DNA from: an uncultured Acidobacteriia bacterium
Lineage (GTDB): Bacteria > Acidobacteriota > Terriglobia > Bryobacterales > Bryobacteraceae
Direction: 5' to 3'
Length of the DNA: 64,000 nt
NCBI GenBank assembly: GCA_903929755.1
Contig: CAIYVZ010000003.1
Location: 1 to 64,000 of the forward strand
Shown: positions 1-8,758 of the stretch, piece after piece
Layout: each line of letters starts with the position of its first letter
How positions within the stretch are numbered: the first letter of the stretch is position 1
Translations under genes and position numbers: made by a program
The notes under the pieces: generated by a model
Told to the model about the DNA's origin: nothing
What the model saw: only the letters and a program-made list of their open reading frames with translations
The model's database searches: none

Positions 1-71
1 CCATCCGGCCCGATCACTTTCCCGCCACTCGTGGCGATCAACTCGTCAATTATCTCTTTTCTGATTGTCAT
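1..71 (-). CDS. IS256-family transposase, N-terminal fragment (continues beyond the window)
   Basis: Minus-strand frame with ATG at 71-69; only 23 codons lie in the window. The visible protein starts MTIRKEIIDELIATSGGKVI and continues GPDG, the familiar N-terminus of IS256-type (Transposase_mut) DDE transposases, which normally run about 400 residues. The catalytic DDE residues would lie outside the window, so completeness and activity cannot be judged. The terminal inverted repeat at 108-133 supports the assignment. Confidence 0.75.
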   Translation of the reverse strand, partial: MTIRKEIIDELIATSGGKVIGPD

Positions 72-133
72 GCCGTTCTCCTATGGTCTTACTCACCGGA
101 GAACCGCGTTTACACAATCCTTTGTACACCCTC
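1..133 (-). mobile_element. End of an IS256-family insertion sequence, cut by the window edge
   Basis: The first 133 bases hold the 5' end of a transposase gene on the minus strand, about 35 bases of leader, and a terminal sequence at about 108-133. Read outward-in on the minus strand that terminus begins GAGGGTGTACAAAGGATTG, resembling ends I know from IS256-family elements. The element extends left beyond the window, so the partner inverted repeat and the target duplication cannot be checked. It ends about 57 bases before the reading frame of a damaged receptor gene, which suggests the insertion removed that gene's promoter region. Confidence 0.75.
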
Positions 134-189
134 TTGACTTCCACTGACCGCTCTTGATAGCTTAGACGACGAAGGTACCCACAATCTCA

Positions 190-3100
190 ATAAAACTATT
201 TCTCAGAATTGCGCTCGCCGTCTCGGTCTGCGCCCTCTTAAATGCACAAAGCGACCGCGGCAGTATTACCGGTACGGTTGCGGACGCCACAGGCGCTCTG
301 GTTCCCGGAGCCAAAATCGCCGTGGTTAATGCGAACACGGGAACTAAATTCGATACCGTAACTACCTGAACCGGCAATTACACGATGCTCGCGCTCCCGG
401 CCGGCAGCTACGTACTCACGGTAGAACAGCCGGGTTTCAGCAAGCACGAACAGAAGAATATCGCGGTGCAGGTGGCCGTGACAACCCGCGTCGATATCAG
501 CCTGAAAGTGGGCACGGCGACGGAGTCAGTGCAAGTGACGGCGGAGTCTTCGCTGCTGAAAGCGGACAGCGCGGAACAGTCCAGCACGATTACCAGCAAG
601 CAGATTGCTGAATTGCCGATTAATTTCGGCATCGGCGCGGGAGCAATCCGCAACCCTTTGTCGTTCGCTCAGATGACGCCGGGCGCGACATTCAACGGGT
701 GGAACAACATCTCCATCAACGGCGGAGCGAATAATTTCAAGATTATGTTTGAAGGGCAGGAATCGGACAGCGCCCGCCAGACGCAGGTTTCCGACGAATT
801 GCAGCCGTCAGTGGAAGCGATTGAGCAGTTCACACTGCAGACGTCGAACTTCTCGGCGGAATTCGGGCGCGTCGGCAACGGCGGCGTCTATAACTTCACC
901 TCGAAGAGCGGCACGAACCAGTTCCACGGCAGCGCTTACACGTATTTCGAGAACACGTTCCTGAACGCCGGCATTCCGTTCACCAATAGCGGGAGCGGGA
1001 AACACATTAAAGTGGTGAAGCACCTGGCAGATTACGGTGGTTCCATCGGCGGACCCGTGCTGCTGCCGAAGATTTACAACGGCAAGAGCAAGACGTTCTT
1101 CTTCTTCAACATGGAGAAGTATCGCGACCGCGAAAGCCTCTATGCGGGGACGTCCACCGTTCCCAACAGCGCGTATCTGGCAGGAAATCTGAGCAACAAT
1201 CTGGCGGTGACAGGCAACCGGAATCTGGGAACAGACTTCGCGGGGCGGGCGATCATTCAGAACGCCATTTACGATCCGGCCACGCAGGTTCTGGATTCGT
1301 CCGGCCGTCGCGTACTGAACCCGTTTCCGGGCAATACCATCCCTTCCAGCCGGATCGATCCGACAACGGCGAAGATTCTGACGTATCTGCCGAAACCGAA
1401 TCTGGGCAGCGACGGTTACGTGAACAATTTCACGCAGTCGGGCGCTTTCTTTAAACTGCAGCAGATTCCTTCGGTGAAGATTGACCACAACTTCAGCGAC
1501 AACAGGAAGATTTCAGGCTACTGGGGTTCGCAGAACACGGACAAATCGAACGGCGTGGACGGACTTTCCGATCAGCTGTCGCGCGTCCGGGTACAGAACA
1601 TCCGCAGCATGACGACCCGGGTGAACTACGACGAGACACTGAAGCCAACGCTGCTGCTGCACCTGGGCGCGGGCTTCATCCGCTACAAAAATCCGGATAC
1701 CGTGCCGCCGATCAGCTTCGGGTTTGACCCGGCCAAGCTGGGGATCACGGGAGCACCTGGCACGGGATTCCCGCGCCTCGGCCCCATCGGAGACAGTGTC
1801 CTGGGTGGCATGGCGTTGCCGTTCGGTACAGGAAACCACACGCTGCTTTTCGACCAGAAGGCAACGGGCGTGGCCAATCTGAGCTGGATTCACGGCAATC
1901 ACACCACCAAAGTCGGCGCCGACTGGAAGCTGGAAACATCGAGCCCGCTGACGTACAACAATCTGACTCCGACCTTCAATTTCAGCGGATCACAGACCTC
2001 GCAGCCGCTCTACGGCCAGGCTCTGCCCAGCGGTACGGGTACGGGTTCGGCATGGGCCAGCTTCCTGCTGGGACAGTATGACAACGCCTCGGCGGGAAAT
2101 GCGTCCGAACCCCAATATCGCCGGAAATCGTTCGCCTGGTTCGCGCAGGACACGTGGAAACTGACGCGGAAGCTGACGCTGGATCTTGGCCTCCGTTGGG
2201 ATTACCAGGGTCCGCTGGGGGAACTGTGGAATCGCGTATCGACCTTCAGTCCCACCACGCCCAATCCGAATGCGAATGGGCTGTTGGGAGCGGTGATTTA
2301 TGGCGGCGAAGGCAAGGGCCGGTGTAACTGTTCGCTGGTGCCCTCCTATAATTACGCCTACGCGCCGCGTCTGGGTGCCGCGTATCAGTGGAACCAGAAG
2401 ACGGTCATCCGTGCAGGCTGGGGCCTGGTGTACGGCCCTCTGTCGCCGATTACGGTGGCTCCTTCCACCGCGAGCATGGGCTTCAATGTGGTCAACATTC
2501 CGTCGCCCGGCAATGGCGTGGCGGCCGGAACCCTTTCGAAGCCGCTGGTGCTGGATCAGGGACTTCTTTACGGGGCCGCTTACGATGCCGGCCTGAACGT
2601 GATACCCGGCGCGGCAGTTCAGGGCGCTCCGGCGCTTGTGGACAAAAACGGCGCGCGCCCCTCGCGCGTGAATGAATGGAATATCTCGGTGCAGCGCGAA
2701 GTGGCACGGGATATCGTTGTGGAAGCTTCCTATATGGCCAACCGAACGGTCTGGCAGAATGCGGGCGGTGGCGGCAACGGCCAGTATCCCGTAGGGTCGC
2801 TGGTGAACTACAACGCGGTAAACCCGGCGACGCTGCAAAAGTACGGGCTGGGCGATCTGACCAACGCGAACACGCGCACACTGCTGAATTCGACCATTAC
2901 CTCTCCGGCTGCGGTGGCGGCGGGCTTCAAGCTGCCGTATGCCAACTTCCCGACGAGCGGAACGGTACTCCAGAGTCTGCGGCCGTTCCCGCAATTCAGT
3001 GGCGTGGGCCAGTTGTGGGCGCCGCTGGGCAAATCGTGGTACGACGCGTTGCAGGTGAAAGCGACGAAGCGTTACGCGTACGGCCTGACTGCGACTTTAG

Positions 3101-3819
3101 CGTATGCGTTTTCGAAGACGCTGGACAACGCGACCAACGCAGGCAGCATCTACGACCGGACCAGTTTCAAGGGCCTGTCGCCGCAGTATTTCCCCCACGT
3201 CACCAGCCTGAGCGTAAACTACACGGTTCCGGCTTTCGGATTCGTGAAGCAAAGCCAGCTGGCGAAAACCCTGCTGAGCGGTTGGAAGCTGGGCACAATC
3301 AGTACGTGGCAGAGCGGCGTTCTCCTCTCATCGCCTGGCTCGAACAACGGCATCGGCGGGTTCCTCTCGACCGGTTATACCAGGCAGGTTCGTGTCCCCG
3401 GTGTACCGCTTTACCTGAAGAGCCTGAACTGCGGATGCATTGATCCGACGCAGGAAACGGTTCTGAATCCGGCCGCATGGCAGGACCAGGCACCGGGTGT
3501 TTCCGGCAGCAATATCGCCTATTACAACGATTTCCGCGGCCAACGCCGGCCGGTGATTTCGGGCGGTTTGGGCAAGGAATTCCGGATTCGGGAGAAGGTT
3601 ACGATGAGTCTGCGGGCTGAGTTCTTCAACCTGCTGAATCAAAATCTGTCTCTGGCGAATCCGAGCACCGGTAGCCCGGCAACACCCCCGACGCTGTCAA
3701 ACGGACTGCTGACGGGTGGCTTTGGGTTCATGAATTACCTCGGAATCGCGTCAAACAGCGTAAATTCCTCGCTGCCGACGCCGCGATCGGGGCAACTGGT
3801 GGCGCGCATCGAATTCTAA
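190..3819 (+). pseudogene. Full extent of the Oar-like TonB receptor locus, with lost start codon and in-frame stop
   Basis: The frame of the receptor at 385 can be followed upstream through an intact-looking signal peptide (KLFLRIALAVSVCALLNAQS, about 193-252) and most of a carboxypeptidase-regulatory domain (GSITGTVADATGALVPGAKI). It is interrupted by a TGA at 367-369, between TVTT and TGNYT. No ATG, GTG or TTG precedes the signal peptide in frame after the TAG at 163-165. The ATA at 190 sits where a start would be ideal and may be a decayed ATG; the ACG at 166 is another possibility. The remaining 1144 codons show no lesion, so the damage looks recent. A sequencing error at the TGA is possible but would not explain the missing start. 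Confidence 0.7.
385..3819 (+). CDS. Oar-like TonB-dependent receptor (intact part of the frame)
   Basis: Outer-membrane beta-barrel of the large acidobacterial Oar-like family, thought to import large substrates with TonB energy. The open part begins inside the carboxypeptidase-regulatory domain (LALPAGSYVLTVEQPGF), followed by a plug (ELPINF, MTPGA, VEAIEQFTLQTSNFSAEFGR, NGGVYNFTSKSGTNQFHGS). The C-terminal barrel ends in the expected aromatic residue (LVARIEF). At 1144 residues it is of normal size for the family minus the signal peptide and first part of the regulatory domain, which lie upstream of an in-frame TGA. The ATG at 385 is simply the first one after that stop and would give a protein with no export signal, so product from this start would not reach the outer membrane. 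A CRTAC1-like gene follows 25 bases downstream. Confidence 0.8.
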   Translation: MLALPAGSYVLTVEQPGFSKHEQKNIAVQVAVTTRVDISLKVGTATESVQVTAESSLLKADSAEQSSTITSKQIAELPINFGIGAGAIRNPLSFAQMTPGATFNGWNNISINGGANNFKIMFEGQESDSARQTQVSDELQPSVEAIEQFTLQTSNFSAEFGRVGNGGVYNFTSKSGTNQFHGSAYTYFENTFLNAGIPFTNSGSGKHIKVVKHLADYGGSIGGPVLLPKIYNGKSKTFFFFNMEKYRDRESLYAGTSTVPNSAYLAGNLSNNLAVTGNRNLGTDFAGRAIIQNAIYDPATQVLDSSGRRVLNPFPGNTIPSSRIDPTTAKILTYLPKPNLGSDGYVNNFTQSGAFFKLQQIPSVKIDHNFSDNRKISGYWGSQNTDKSNGVDGLSDQLSRVRVQNIRSMTTRVNYDETLKPTLLLHLGAGFIRYKNPDTVPPISFGFDPAKLGITGAPGTGFPRLGPIGDSVLGGMALPFGTGNHTLLFDQKATGVANLSWIHGNHTTKVGADWKLETSSPLTYNNLTPTFNFSGSQTSQPLYGQALPSGTGTGSAWASFLLGQYDNASAGNASEPQYRRKSFAWFAQDTWKLTRKLTLDLGLRWDYQGPLGELWNRVSTFSPTTPNPNANGLLGAVIYGGEGKGRCNCSLVPSYNYAYAPRLGAAYQWNQKTVIRAGWGLVYGPLSPITVAPSTASMGFNVVNIPSPGNGVAAGTLSKPLVLDQGLLYGAAYDAGLNVIPGAAVQGAPALVDKNGARPSRVNEWNISVQREVARDIVVEASYMANRTVWQNAGGGGNGQYPVGSLVNYNAVNPATLQKYGLGDLTNANTRTLLNSTITSPAAVAAGFKLPYANFPTSGTVLQSLRPFPQFSGVGQLWAPLGKSWYDALQVKATKRYAYGLTATLAYAFSKTLDNATNAGSIYDRTSFKGLSPQYFPHVTSLSVNYTVPAFGFVKQSQLAKTLLSGWKLGTISTWQSGVLLSSPGSNNGIGGFLSTGYTRQVRVPGVPLYLKSLNCGCIDPTQETVLNPAAWQDQAPGVSGSNIAYYNDFRGQRRPVISGGLGKEFRIREKVTMSLRAEFFNLLNQNLSLANPSTGSPATPPTLSNGLLTGGFGFMNYLGIASNSVNSSLPTPRSGQLVARIEF

Positions 3820-3844
3820 ATGGATTCGGGCATAGACTGGTAAT

Positions 3845-5506
3845 TTGCCGTACCGTCTGCCAGCCTTCGGGATTGCCGCCTTCTGCCTGGCTTACCTCGC
3901 GCACAGCGCGGTTAAGCCAGCGCAGATCCGGTTCGCGGAGGTTGCGGGCGGGGCCGGTTTGAAGTTCACACTACGCAACGCCGCCGCCGGCCAGTTCCAT
4001 CAAATTGAACTGACTGGCGGCGGCGTTGCTGTTTTTGATTACAACAACGACGGCTGCATGGACGTATTCTTCGCCAACGGAGCGGCGATTCCGGCGCTCA
4101 AGAAAACAGGGGCAGAGTTTTACAACCGGCTCTTCCGTAACAACTGCGATTTGACGTTTACCGATGTGACGGAAGAGGCGGGACTGCGGGGCGAAGGTTA
4201 CTCGATGGCCGTTGCTTCGGCGGACTTCGACAATGACGGCTTTGCGGACCTCTACGTGACCGGGGTGCGCGGAAATATGCTGTACCGAAATCTGGGCAAT
4301 GGCCGGTTTGCCGACGTGACCGCACGAGCGGGCGTGGGCGGCGGAATGTGGTCGGTTTCAGCGGGCTGGCTGGACTACGACAACGACGGGTTGCTGGATC
4401 TGTTCGTATCGAATTACGTTGTCTGGGAGGCGGACAAGGAACCCCGCTGCGGGAGTCCGGAGCAGCAGTTCTATTGCCACCCGCGGGAGTACAAGGGTCT
4501 GCCGGATCAACTGTTCCACAACAACGGCGACGGCACGTTTACCGATGTTTCGCAGAGTTCGGGAATCGCGCGCCATACCGGCAAGGGCATGGGCGTCGCG
4601 TTTGCGGATATGGACGGCGACGGCCTGACGGACATCTTTGTGGCGAACGATTCGGTCCGCAGTTTTCTGTTCCACAATCTGGGTGGCGGAAAGTTTGAAG
4701 AGATCGGGCTGGAGTCGGGTGTAGCGCTGCGCGATGACGGCTACGCGATCGCCGGGATGGGGGCGGATTTCCGGGATTTCGACAACGACGGCAAACCCGA
4801 TCTGGTGATTTCGGGGATCATCAACGATTCTTTCCAGCTGTTTCGAAATCCGGGCGGGGGCCGTGGGTTTGAGGATTACGGCCAACGCACGGGCCTGCTG
4901 CTGGCGACGCGCCAGTTCACCGGCTGGAGCCTCGGTATGTACGACTTCGATAACGACGGCTGGAAGGATCTGTTCTTCGGGCTTTCGCACCTGGCGGAAC
5001 TGGAACGGTATCTGGGGCGCGATTCCGCGCTGCCGAACCGGGTTTTCCGGAACGTGGACGGGAAACGGTTTGAAGATGCTTCAGCGGGCGCCGGGGAGGC
5101 TTTTCAGAAGGCTGCGATGCATCGCGGGGTCGCGTTTGCCGATTTCGATAATGACGGACGCGTGGATGCGGTAGTGACCGTTCTGAACGGCGCCGCGAAG
5201 CTGTTCCGGAATGTGACGGAAGGCCAGGGTCACTGGCTGGCCCTCCGGCTGCGGGGGCGAAAGAGCAACCGGCAGGGTCTGGGAGCGGCTGTCCACATTC
5301 ATCTGGCGAACGGGCGCGACCTTTACAACCAGGCGACGACCTCGGTGGGGTATGCGGGGTCGAGCGAACCTTTAGTGCGCTTCGGTTTGGGAGACAGTGC
5401 GCGAGTAGAGAAGCTGGAGATCCGGTGGCCGCGGGGCGGCACACAGGTGCTGCGGGACATGGGGGCGGACCGGATTCTGGACGTGACCGAGGAGGTTTCG
5501 AAATGA
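3845..5506 (+). CDS. CRTAC1-like secreted protein with FG-GAP/VCBS repeats and ASPIC/UnbV domain
   Basis: Predicted secreted protein of 553 residues that starts at TTG with a hydrophobic signal peptide (LPAFGIAAFCLAYLAHS). At least seven calcium-binding-like repeats of the D-x-D/N-x-DG type follow (DYNNDG, DFDNDG, DYDNDG, DMDGDG, DFDNDG again), typical of FG-GAP/VCBS beta-propellers. The last 90 residues form an ASPIC/UnbV domain (NRQGLGAAVHI, VGYAGSSEP, FGLGD, RWPRGG). Family members are extracellular or outer-membrane proteins, often encoded with TonB receptors in Acidobacteria; the ligand is unknown. Its stop overlaps the next start (ATGA), so translation is likely coupled to the TPR gene. 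Confidence 0.85.
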   Translation: MPYRLPAFGIAAFCLAYLAHSAVKPAQIRFAEVAGGAGLKFTLRNAAAGQFHQIELTGGGVAVFDYNNDGCMDVFFANGAAIPALKKTGAEFYNRLFRNNCDLTFTDVTEEAGLRGEGYSMAVASADFDNDGFADLYVTGVRGNMLYRNLGNGRFADVTARAGVGGGMWSVSAGWLDYDNDGLLDLFVSNYVVWEADKEPRCGSPEQQFYCHPREYKGLPDQLFHNNGDGTFTDVSQSSGIARHTGKGMGVAFADMDGDGLTDIFVANDSVRSFLFHNLGGGKFEEIGLESGVALRDDGYAIAGMGADFRDFDNDGKPDLVISGIINDSFQLFRNPGGGRGFEDYGQRTGLLLATRQFTGWSLGMYDFDNDGWKDLFFGLSHLAELERYLGRDSALPNRVFRNVDGKRFEDASAGAGEAFQKAAMHRGVAFADFDNDGRVDAVVTVLNGAAKLFRNVTEGQGHWLALRLRGRKSNRQGLGAAVHIHLANGRDLYNQATTSVGYAGSSEPLVRFGLGDSARVEKLEIRWPRGGTQVLRDMGADRILDVTEEVSK

Positions 5507-6300
5507 CAGCGGCGCTGTGGTTTGCGCTGACGGTGCTTTTGGCCGCGCCGGAATCGCCGGGTTACGTGGCGTACCAAAGGGCGAACGCGCTGTTTGTGAA
5601 GCAGGATTTCACGGCGGCCCAGAAGGCTCTCGACGAGGCGCTTGGCCTGGAGCCAAAACTGGTCCCGGCCCTGACGCTGAACGCCAAACTGGCGATGGCG
5701 AACAACCGCTTCGATGTGGCAAGGCGGAATCTGGAAACGGCGCTGGCGGTGGATCCGCAGGCGCAGTATGCCCAGTTCCTGTACGGTCTGACGGCGTATC
5801 TGGCAAACGATATGCCGGCGGCCTTGTCTCGGTTTCGGGCCGCGCACCGGCTGAAAAAAGACGAACCCAAAGCGACGCTTTATCTGGGCCTGGCGCTGGA
5901 AAGCACGGGAAATACCAGCGAGGCCCTGGAGATGTACCGGGAGGCGATCCGGCTGGAGGAGGCGGCGGGGACATTGCAGGCCGATACTTTGTTGCCCGGT
6001 ATCCGGCTCCAATTGGTACTGGGGCGCGCGGATGCGGCGGAACAGTGGGCAAGGCAGACGTTGCAACTGGCCCCGGAAGACAGAGATCCCCGCTTTGAAT
6101 ACGCGCGGGTTCTACTGGCGCTGGGAAAACCGGGCGAAGCGGCTGCTGCTGCCGAAAAGGCCCTCACCCTGCGGGGAGGGATCGCCACGGACGTTCAGAT
6201 CCACTACCTGCTGATCCGGGCGTGGCGGGAATCGGGGCAGCCGGATCGCGCAGCTCTGCACGCGGCCACGGTACGGGCCATGGAAGCGGGCGGGAAGTAA
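5503..6300 (+). CDS. Tetratricopeptide-repeat protein, exported
   Basis: A 265-residue protein of stacked TPR-like helix pairs (AYQRANALFVKQDFTAAQKA, AEQWARQTLQLAPEDRDP), starting with a short hydrophobic segment (LWFALTVLLAAPES) that probably acts as a signal peptide. The ATG at 5503 was chosen because it overlaps the CRTAC1 stop as ATGA, has a strong GAGGAGG site at about 5488-5494, and starts directly at the hydrophobic segment. The frame is open further upstream only by chance. TPR proteins of this kind are protein-interaction scaffolds. Its place as third gene after a TonB receptor and CRTAC1 protein suggests a role at the envelope with them. No enzymatic motif is visible. Confidence 0.8.
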   Translation: MTAALWFALTVLLAAPESPGYVAYQRANALFVKQDFTAAQKALDEALGLEPKLVPALTLNAKLAMANNRFDVARRNLETALAVDPQAQYAQFLYGLTAYLANDMPAALSRFRAAHRLKKDEPKATLYLGLALESTGNTSEALEMYREAIRLEEAAGTLQADTLLPGIRLQLVLGRADAAEQWARQTLQLAPEDRDPRFEYARVLLALGKPGEAAAAAEKALTLRGGIATDVQIHYLLIRAWRESGQPDRAALHAATVRAMEAGGK

Positions 6301-6348
6301 CGGCTGCCCCCCGCGCGAGCACCAGTCCTGCTACGCGCCGGGTAATCT

Positions 6349-7740
6349 CTAATCAATCGACCGAGGCAAAGCTCCCGCCGGCGTCGGGCTCACCTTCTTC
6401 TCTTTGGTGACGGCCCAGTCTCCGGCGATGGCGTCGGGGAAGGTCTTCATTTGGGTCTCGAGCTTGGCCATGATTTGGCGGACGATATCGGGATGAAGGT
6501 CGGCTACGTCGTAGCTTTCATCGGGGTCGGTGTCGAGGTCGTAGAGTTCCGGGTTCGTCAGCAGCAGATTGCGGAGCCCCATAGCGGGGTTGGGGCTGTA
6601 CGCTTTGCGGTTGTAGCGGGAGACGTGGAGCTTCCACTTCCCCCAGCGGGCGCACTGCAGATGGACGTCGTCAAAGTAGAGCAGGGGTTCGCGTTCGAGT
6701 TGCGCTGCTTCACCGGTCCAGAGCTTCCAGACGTTCATGCCGTCCATCGGCTTGTTGGGGGGCGTGGCTCCGCAGAGAGCGGCGATGGTGGGGGTCACAT
6801 CCAGCATGGACCCGAGGCCGGCGGAGACCTTACCTTTCGGAATGCGGCCTGGCATGGAGACGATGAACGGCTCGCGCACGCCGCCCTCCCAGGTCTCCCC
6901 TTTGCGGCCTCTGAGGCGACCGGAACTTCCCTGGTGCCAGGGACCGTTATCGCTGGAGAAGATCACGAGCGTATTGCGCGTCGCGCCCGTCTCCTGCAGG
7001 GTCTTCATTACTTCGCCCACGCTCCAGTCGAGTTCGGCCAGAACGTCACCGTAGATACCTCGCGGGGACTTGCCGCGGAAACGTTCGGAGGCTCCGAGCG
7101 GAATGTGCGGGAAGGTGTGCGGGAAGTAGAGGAAGAACGGGGCGCCTCCCTTTGAACCGGCCATGGATTCCCGGATGAATTTTGTGGCTTCTTCGGTGTA
7201 CTTGCGGGTGAGGGAGTTGAGGTCAGCCTCTGGCTCCACGACGGCGGTATCTTTCAGGAGAGGACGGGGCGTCATGTCGTTGCTGTAAGGGATGCCGAGA
7301 TAGTGATCGAAGCCTCGCTTGGTAGGCAGGTACTGCGGTGCCGATCCGAGATGCCATTTGCCGACGCACTGGGTCTTGTAACCCTTCGTCTTCAGCAGGT
7401 CGGCAAGGGTCTGCTCGTCGAGGTTGAGGCCGTCTTTGTCTTGCGGAAAAAAGACGCGCGGGACGCCGACCCGGGTGGGGTACCGGCCGGTGAGGAGCGA
7501 GGCGCGGGAGGGGGAACAGACGGGGTTGGCGGAGGTCCAGTTGGTGAAGCGGGTGCCTTCGGCGGCAAGCTTGTCGATATTGGGCGTGGAGAGTGTGGAG
7601 CCGTAGACGTGCAGGTCACCGAAGCCGAGATCGTCGGCGTAGATGAGCACGATATTGGGGGACGGGTCACCGGCGGCGGGACTGGCTTCAAGAAGGGCCG
7701 GAGCGGCGGCGAGCGTTTGCAAAAAATGGCGGCGATGCAT
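6349..7740 (-). CDS. Arylsulfatase-family sulfatase
   Basis: A 463-residue type I sulfatase that hydrolyses sulfate esters. The N-terminus (MHRRHFLQTLAAAPALLEA) looks like a twin-arginine-type export signal. Metal-site aspartates lie in IYADDLGFGD (D36, D37), and the formylglycine motif C-x-P-S-R is present as NPVCSPSRASLLTGR with C75 as the modified residue. GKWHLG and SSDNGPWHQ supply further active-site residues. The substrate cannot be told from sequence; relatives act on sulfated polysaccharides or aryl sulfates. It needs a formylglycine-generating enzyme or anaerobic maturase, and none is visible here. It is followed on the same strand by unrelated hydrolases and converges with the TPR gene, leaving about 48 bases between them. 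Confidence 0.9.
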   Translation of the reverse strand: MHRRHFLQTLAAAPALLEASPAAGDPSPNIVLIYADDLGFGDLHVYGSTLSTPNIDKLAAEGTRFTNWTSANPVCSPSRASLLTGRYPTRVGVPRVFFPQDKDGLNLDEQTLADLLKTKGYKTQCVGKWHLGSAPQYLPTKRGFDHYLGIPYSNDMTPRPLLKDTAVVEPEADLNSLTRKYTEEATKFIRESMAGSKGGAPFFLYFPHTFPHIPLGASERFRGKSPRGIYGDVLAELDWSVGEVMKTLQETGATRNTLVIFSSDNGPWHQGSSGRLRGRKGETWEGGVREPFIVSMPGRIPKGKVSAGLGSMLDVTPTIAALCGATPPNKPMDGMNVWKLWTGEAAQLEREPLLYFDDVHLQCARWGKWKLHVSRYNRKAYSPNPAMGLRNLLLTNPELYDLDTDPDESYDVADLHPDIVRQIMAKLETQMKTFPDAIAGDWAVTKEKKVSPTPAGALPRSID

Positions 7741-7784
7741 CGCCCGTTAGTTTACTGCGCTGCATCGCCGCGTGGTGCGTTTGG

Positions 7785-8690
7785 TTAGCGGATGTTCTTG
7801 TTGAAGCAGGCCAGCGTACGGCCCCAGGCCAGTTTCGCGTTGGCTTCGTCATAACGGGGCGTGGTGTCGTTGTGGAAGCCGTGGTTGGCACCTTCGTAAA
7901 TGTAGCCTTCATAGCTGACGCTGGCAGCTTTCAGCGCCGCTTCATAGGCGGGCCAGGTGCCAGCGAGGCGGGTATCGAGCGAACCGTGATGGACCAGGAC
8001 GGCAGCTTTAATTTTTGATACGTCTGCGGCGGCGGGCGGGCCACCGTAAAACGGGACTGCAGCGCTGAGATCGGCCCCCAGCCGAACCGCCAGAGTATTG
8101 GCGATACCGCCGCCATAGCAGAAGCCGACGACTCCAAGTTTCCCGTTGCAATCCGGACGGGCTTTCAGCCATTTTGCGGCGGCCACAAAGTCTTCGGTCA
8201 TCTTGTTTCGGTCCACCTTCTGGAAGGCTGCCCCGCCCTTCTCATCGTCTCCCGGATAGTAGCCGACAGAGCTGAGGCCATCGGGTGCGAAGGCGATGAA
8301 GTTTTCGAGCGCGAGGCGGCGGGCGACGTCTTCGATGTATGGATTGAGGCCACGGTTTTCATGGACGACGAGGACGGCAGGGAGCTTGCCCGTCGGCTTT
8401 CCCTGAGGATTTGGGGCAGGATGTGCCAGATAGCCACGAATGCTGCCGTTACCCTGCGGGGAATCGACAGGCTGGTATTCGGTGCGGATGCGCAGGTCGC
8501 CCCTGGGCACCTGCTCAGCCCACGCGTAGTTGGGGCGCAGGCTTTCCCAGATGGCGGTGGCGGACACGGTCGCGGTGGCGAACTTTTTCGCGCCATCCAG
8601 GAAGGACCGGCGGTCGATATCGCCGTGAACATATTTGTCGAAGAGATTGAGTAGTTCCTGCGGGTAGTCAGACGCTTTTTTTCGTTCCAT
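7785..8690 (-). CDS. Dienelactone hydrolase-family protein, probably exported
   Basis: An alpha/beta hydrolase of 301 residues. The catalytic triad is visible: C191 in GVVGFCYGGG, D239 in HHGSLDTR and H270 in EGANHGFHN, with the HENRGL motif at 110-115 typical of the family. Unlike classical DLH it carries about 60 extra N-terminal residues including a DRRSFLDGAKKFATATVSA stretch that resembles a twin-arginine signal set back from the start, as in YghX-like proteins. The reaction is inferred to be hydrolysis of an ester or lactone; the natural substrate is unknown. It lies 44 bases upstream of the sulfatase on the same strand and may be co-transcribed with it. Confidence 0.85.
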   Translation of the reverse strand: MERKKASDYPQELLNLFDKYVHGDIDRRSFLDGAKKFATATVSATAIWESLRPNYAWAEQVPRGDLRIRTEYQPVDSPQGNGSIRGYLAHPAPNPQGKPTGKLPAVLVVHENRGLNPYIEDVARRLALENFIAFAPDGLSSVGYYPGDDEKGGAAFQKVDRNKMTEDFVAAAKWLKARPDCNGKLGVVGFCYGGGIANTLAVRLGADLSAAVPFYGGPPAAADVSKIKAAVLVHHGSLDTRLAGTWPAYEAALKAASVSYEGYIYEGANHGFHNDTTPRYDEANAKLAWGRTLACFNKNIR

Positions 8691-8758
8691 TCGGACCTCG
8701 GTAAGGCGAGATTATCATATTGCGGGCAGGGCCGGGTGGCTCTCCAGGACGCCGCGCT

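Noticed and set aside
367-369. TGA as a selenocysteine codon in the receptor
   Set aside because: No selenocysteine insertion stem-loop is recognised after it, the residue lies in a non-catalytic regulatory domain, and the start codon is also lost, so ordinary gene decay is the simpler explanation.
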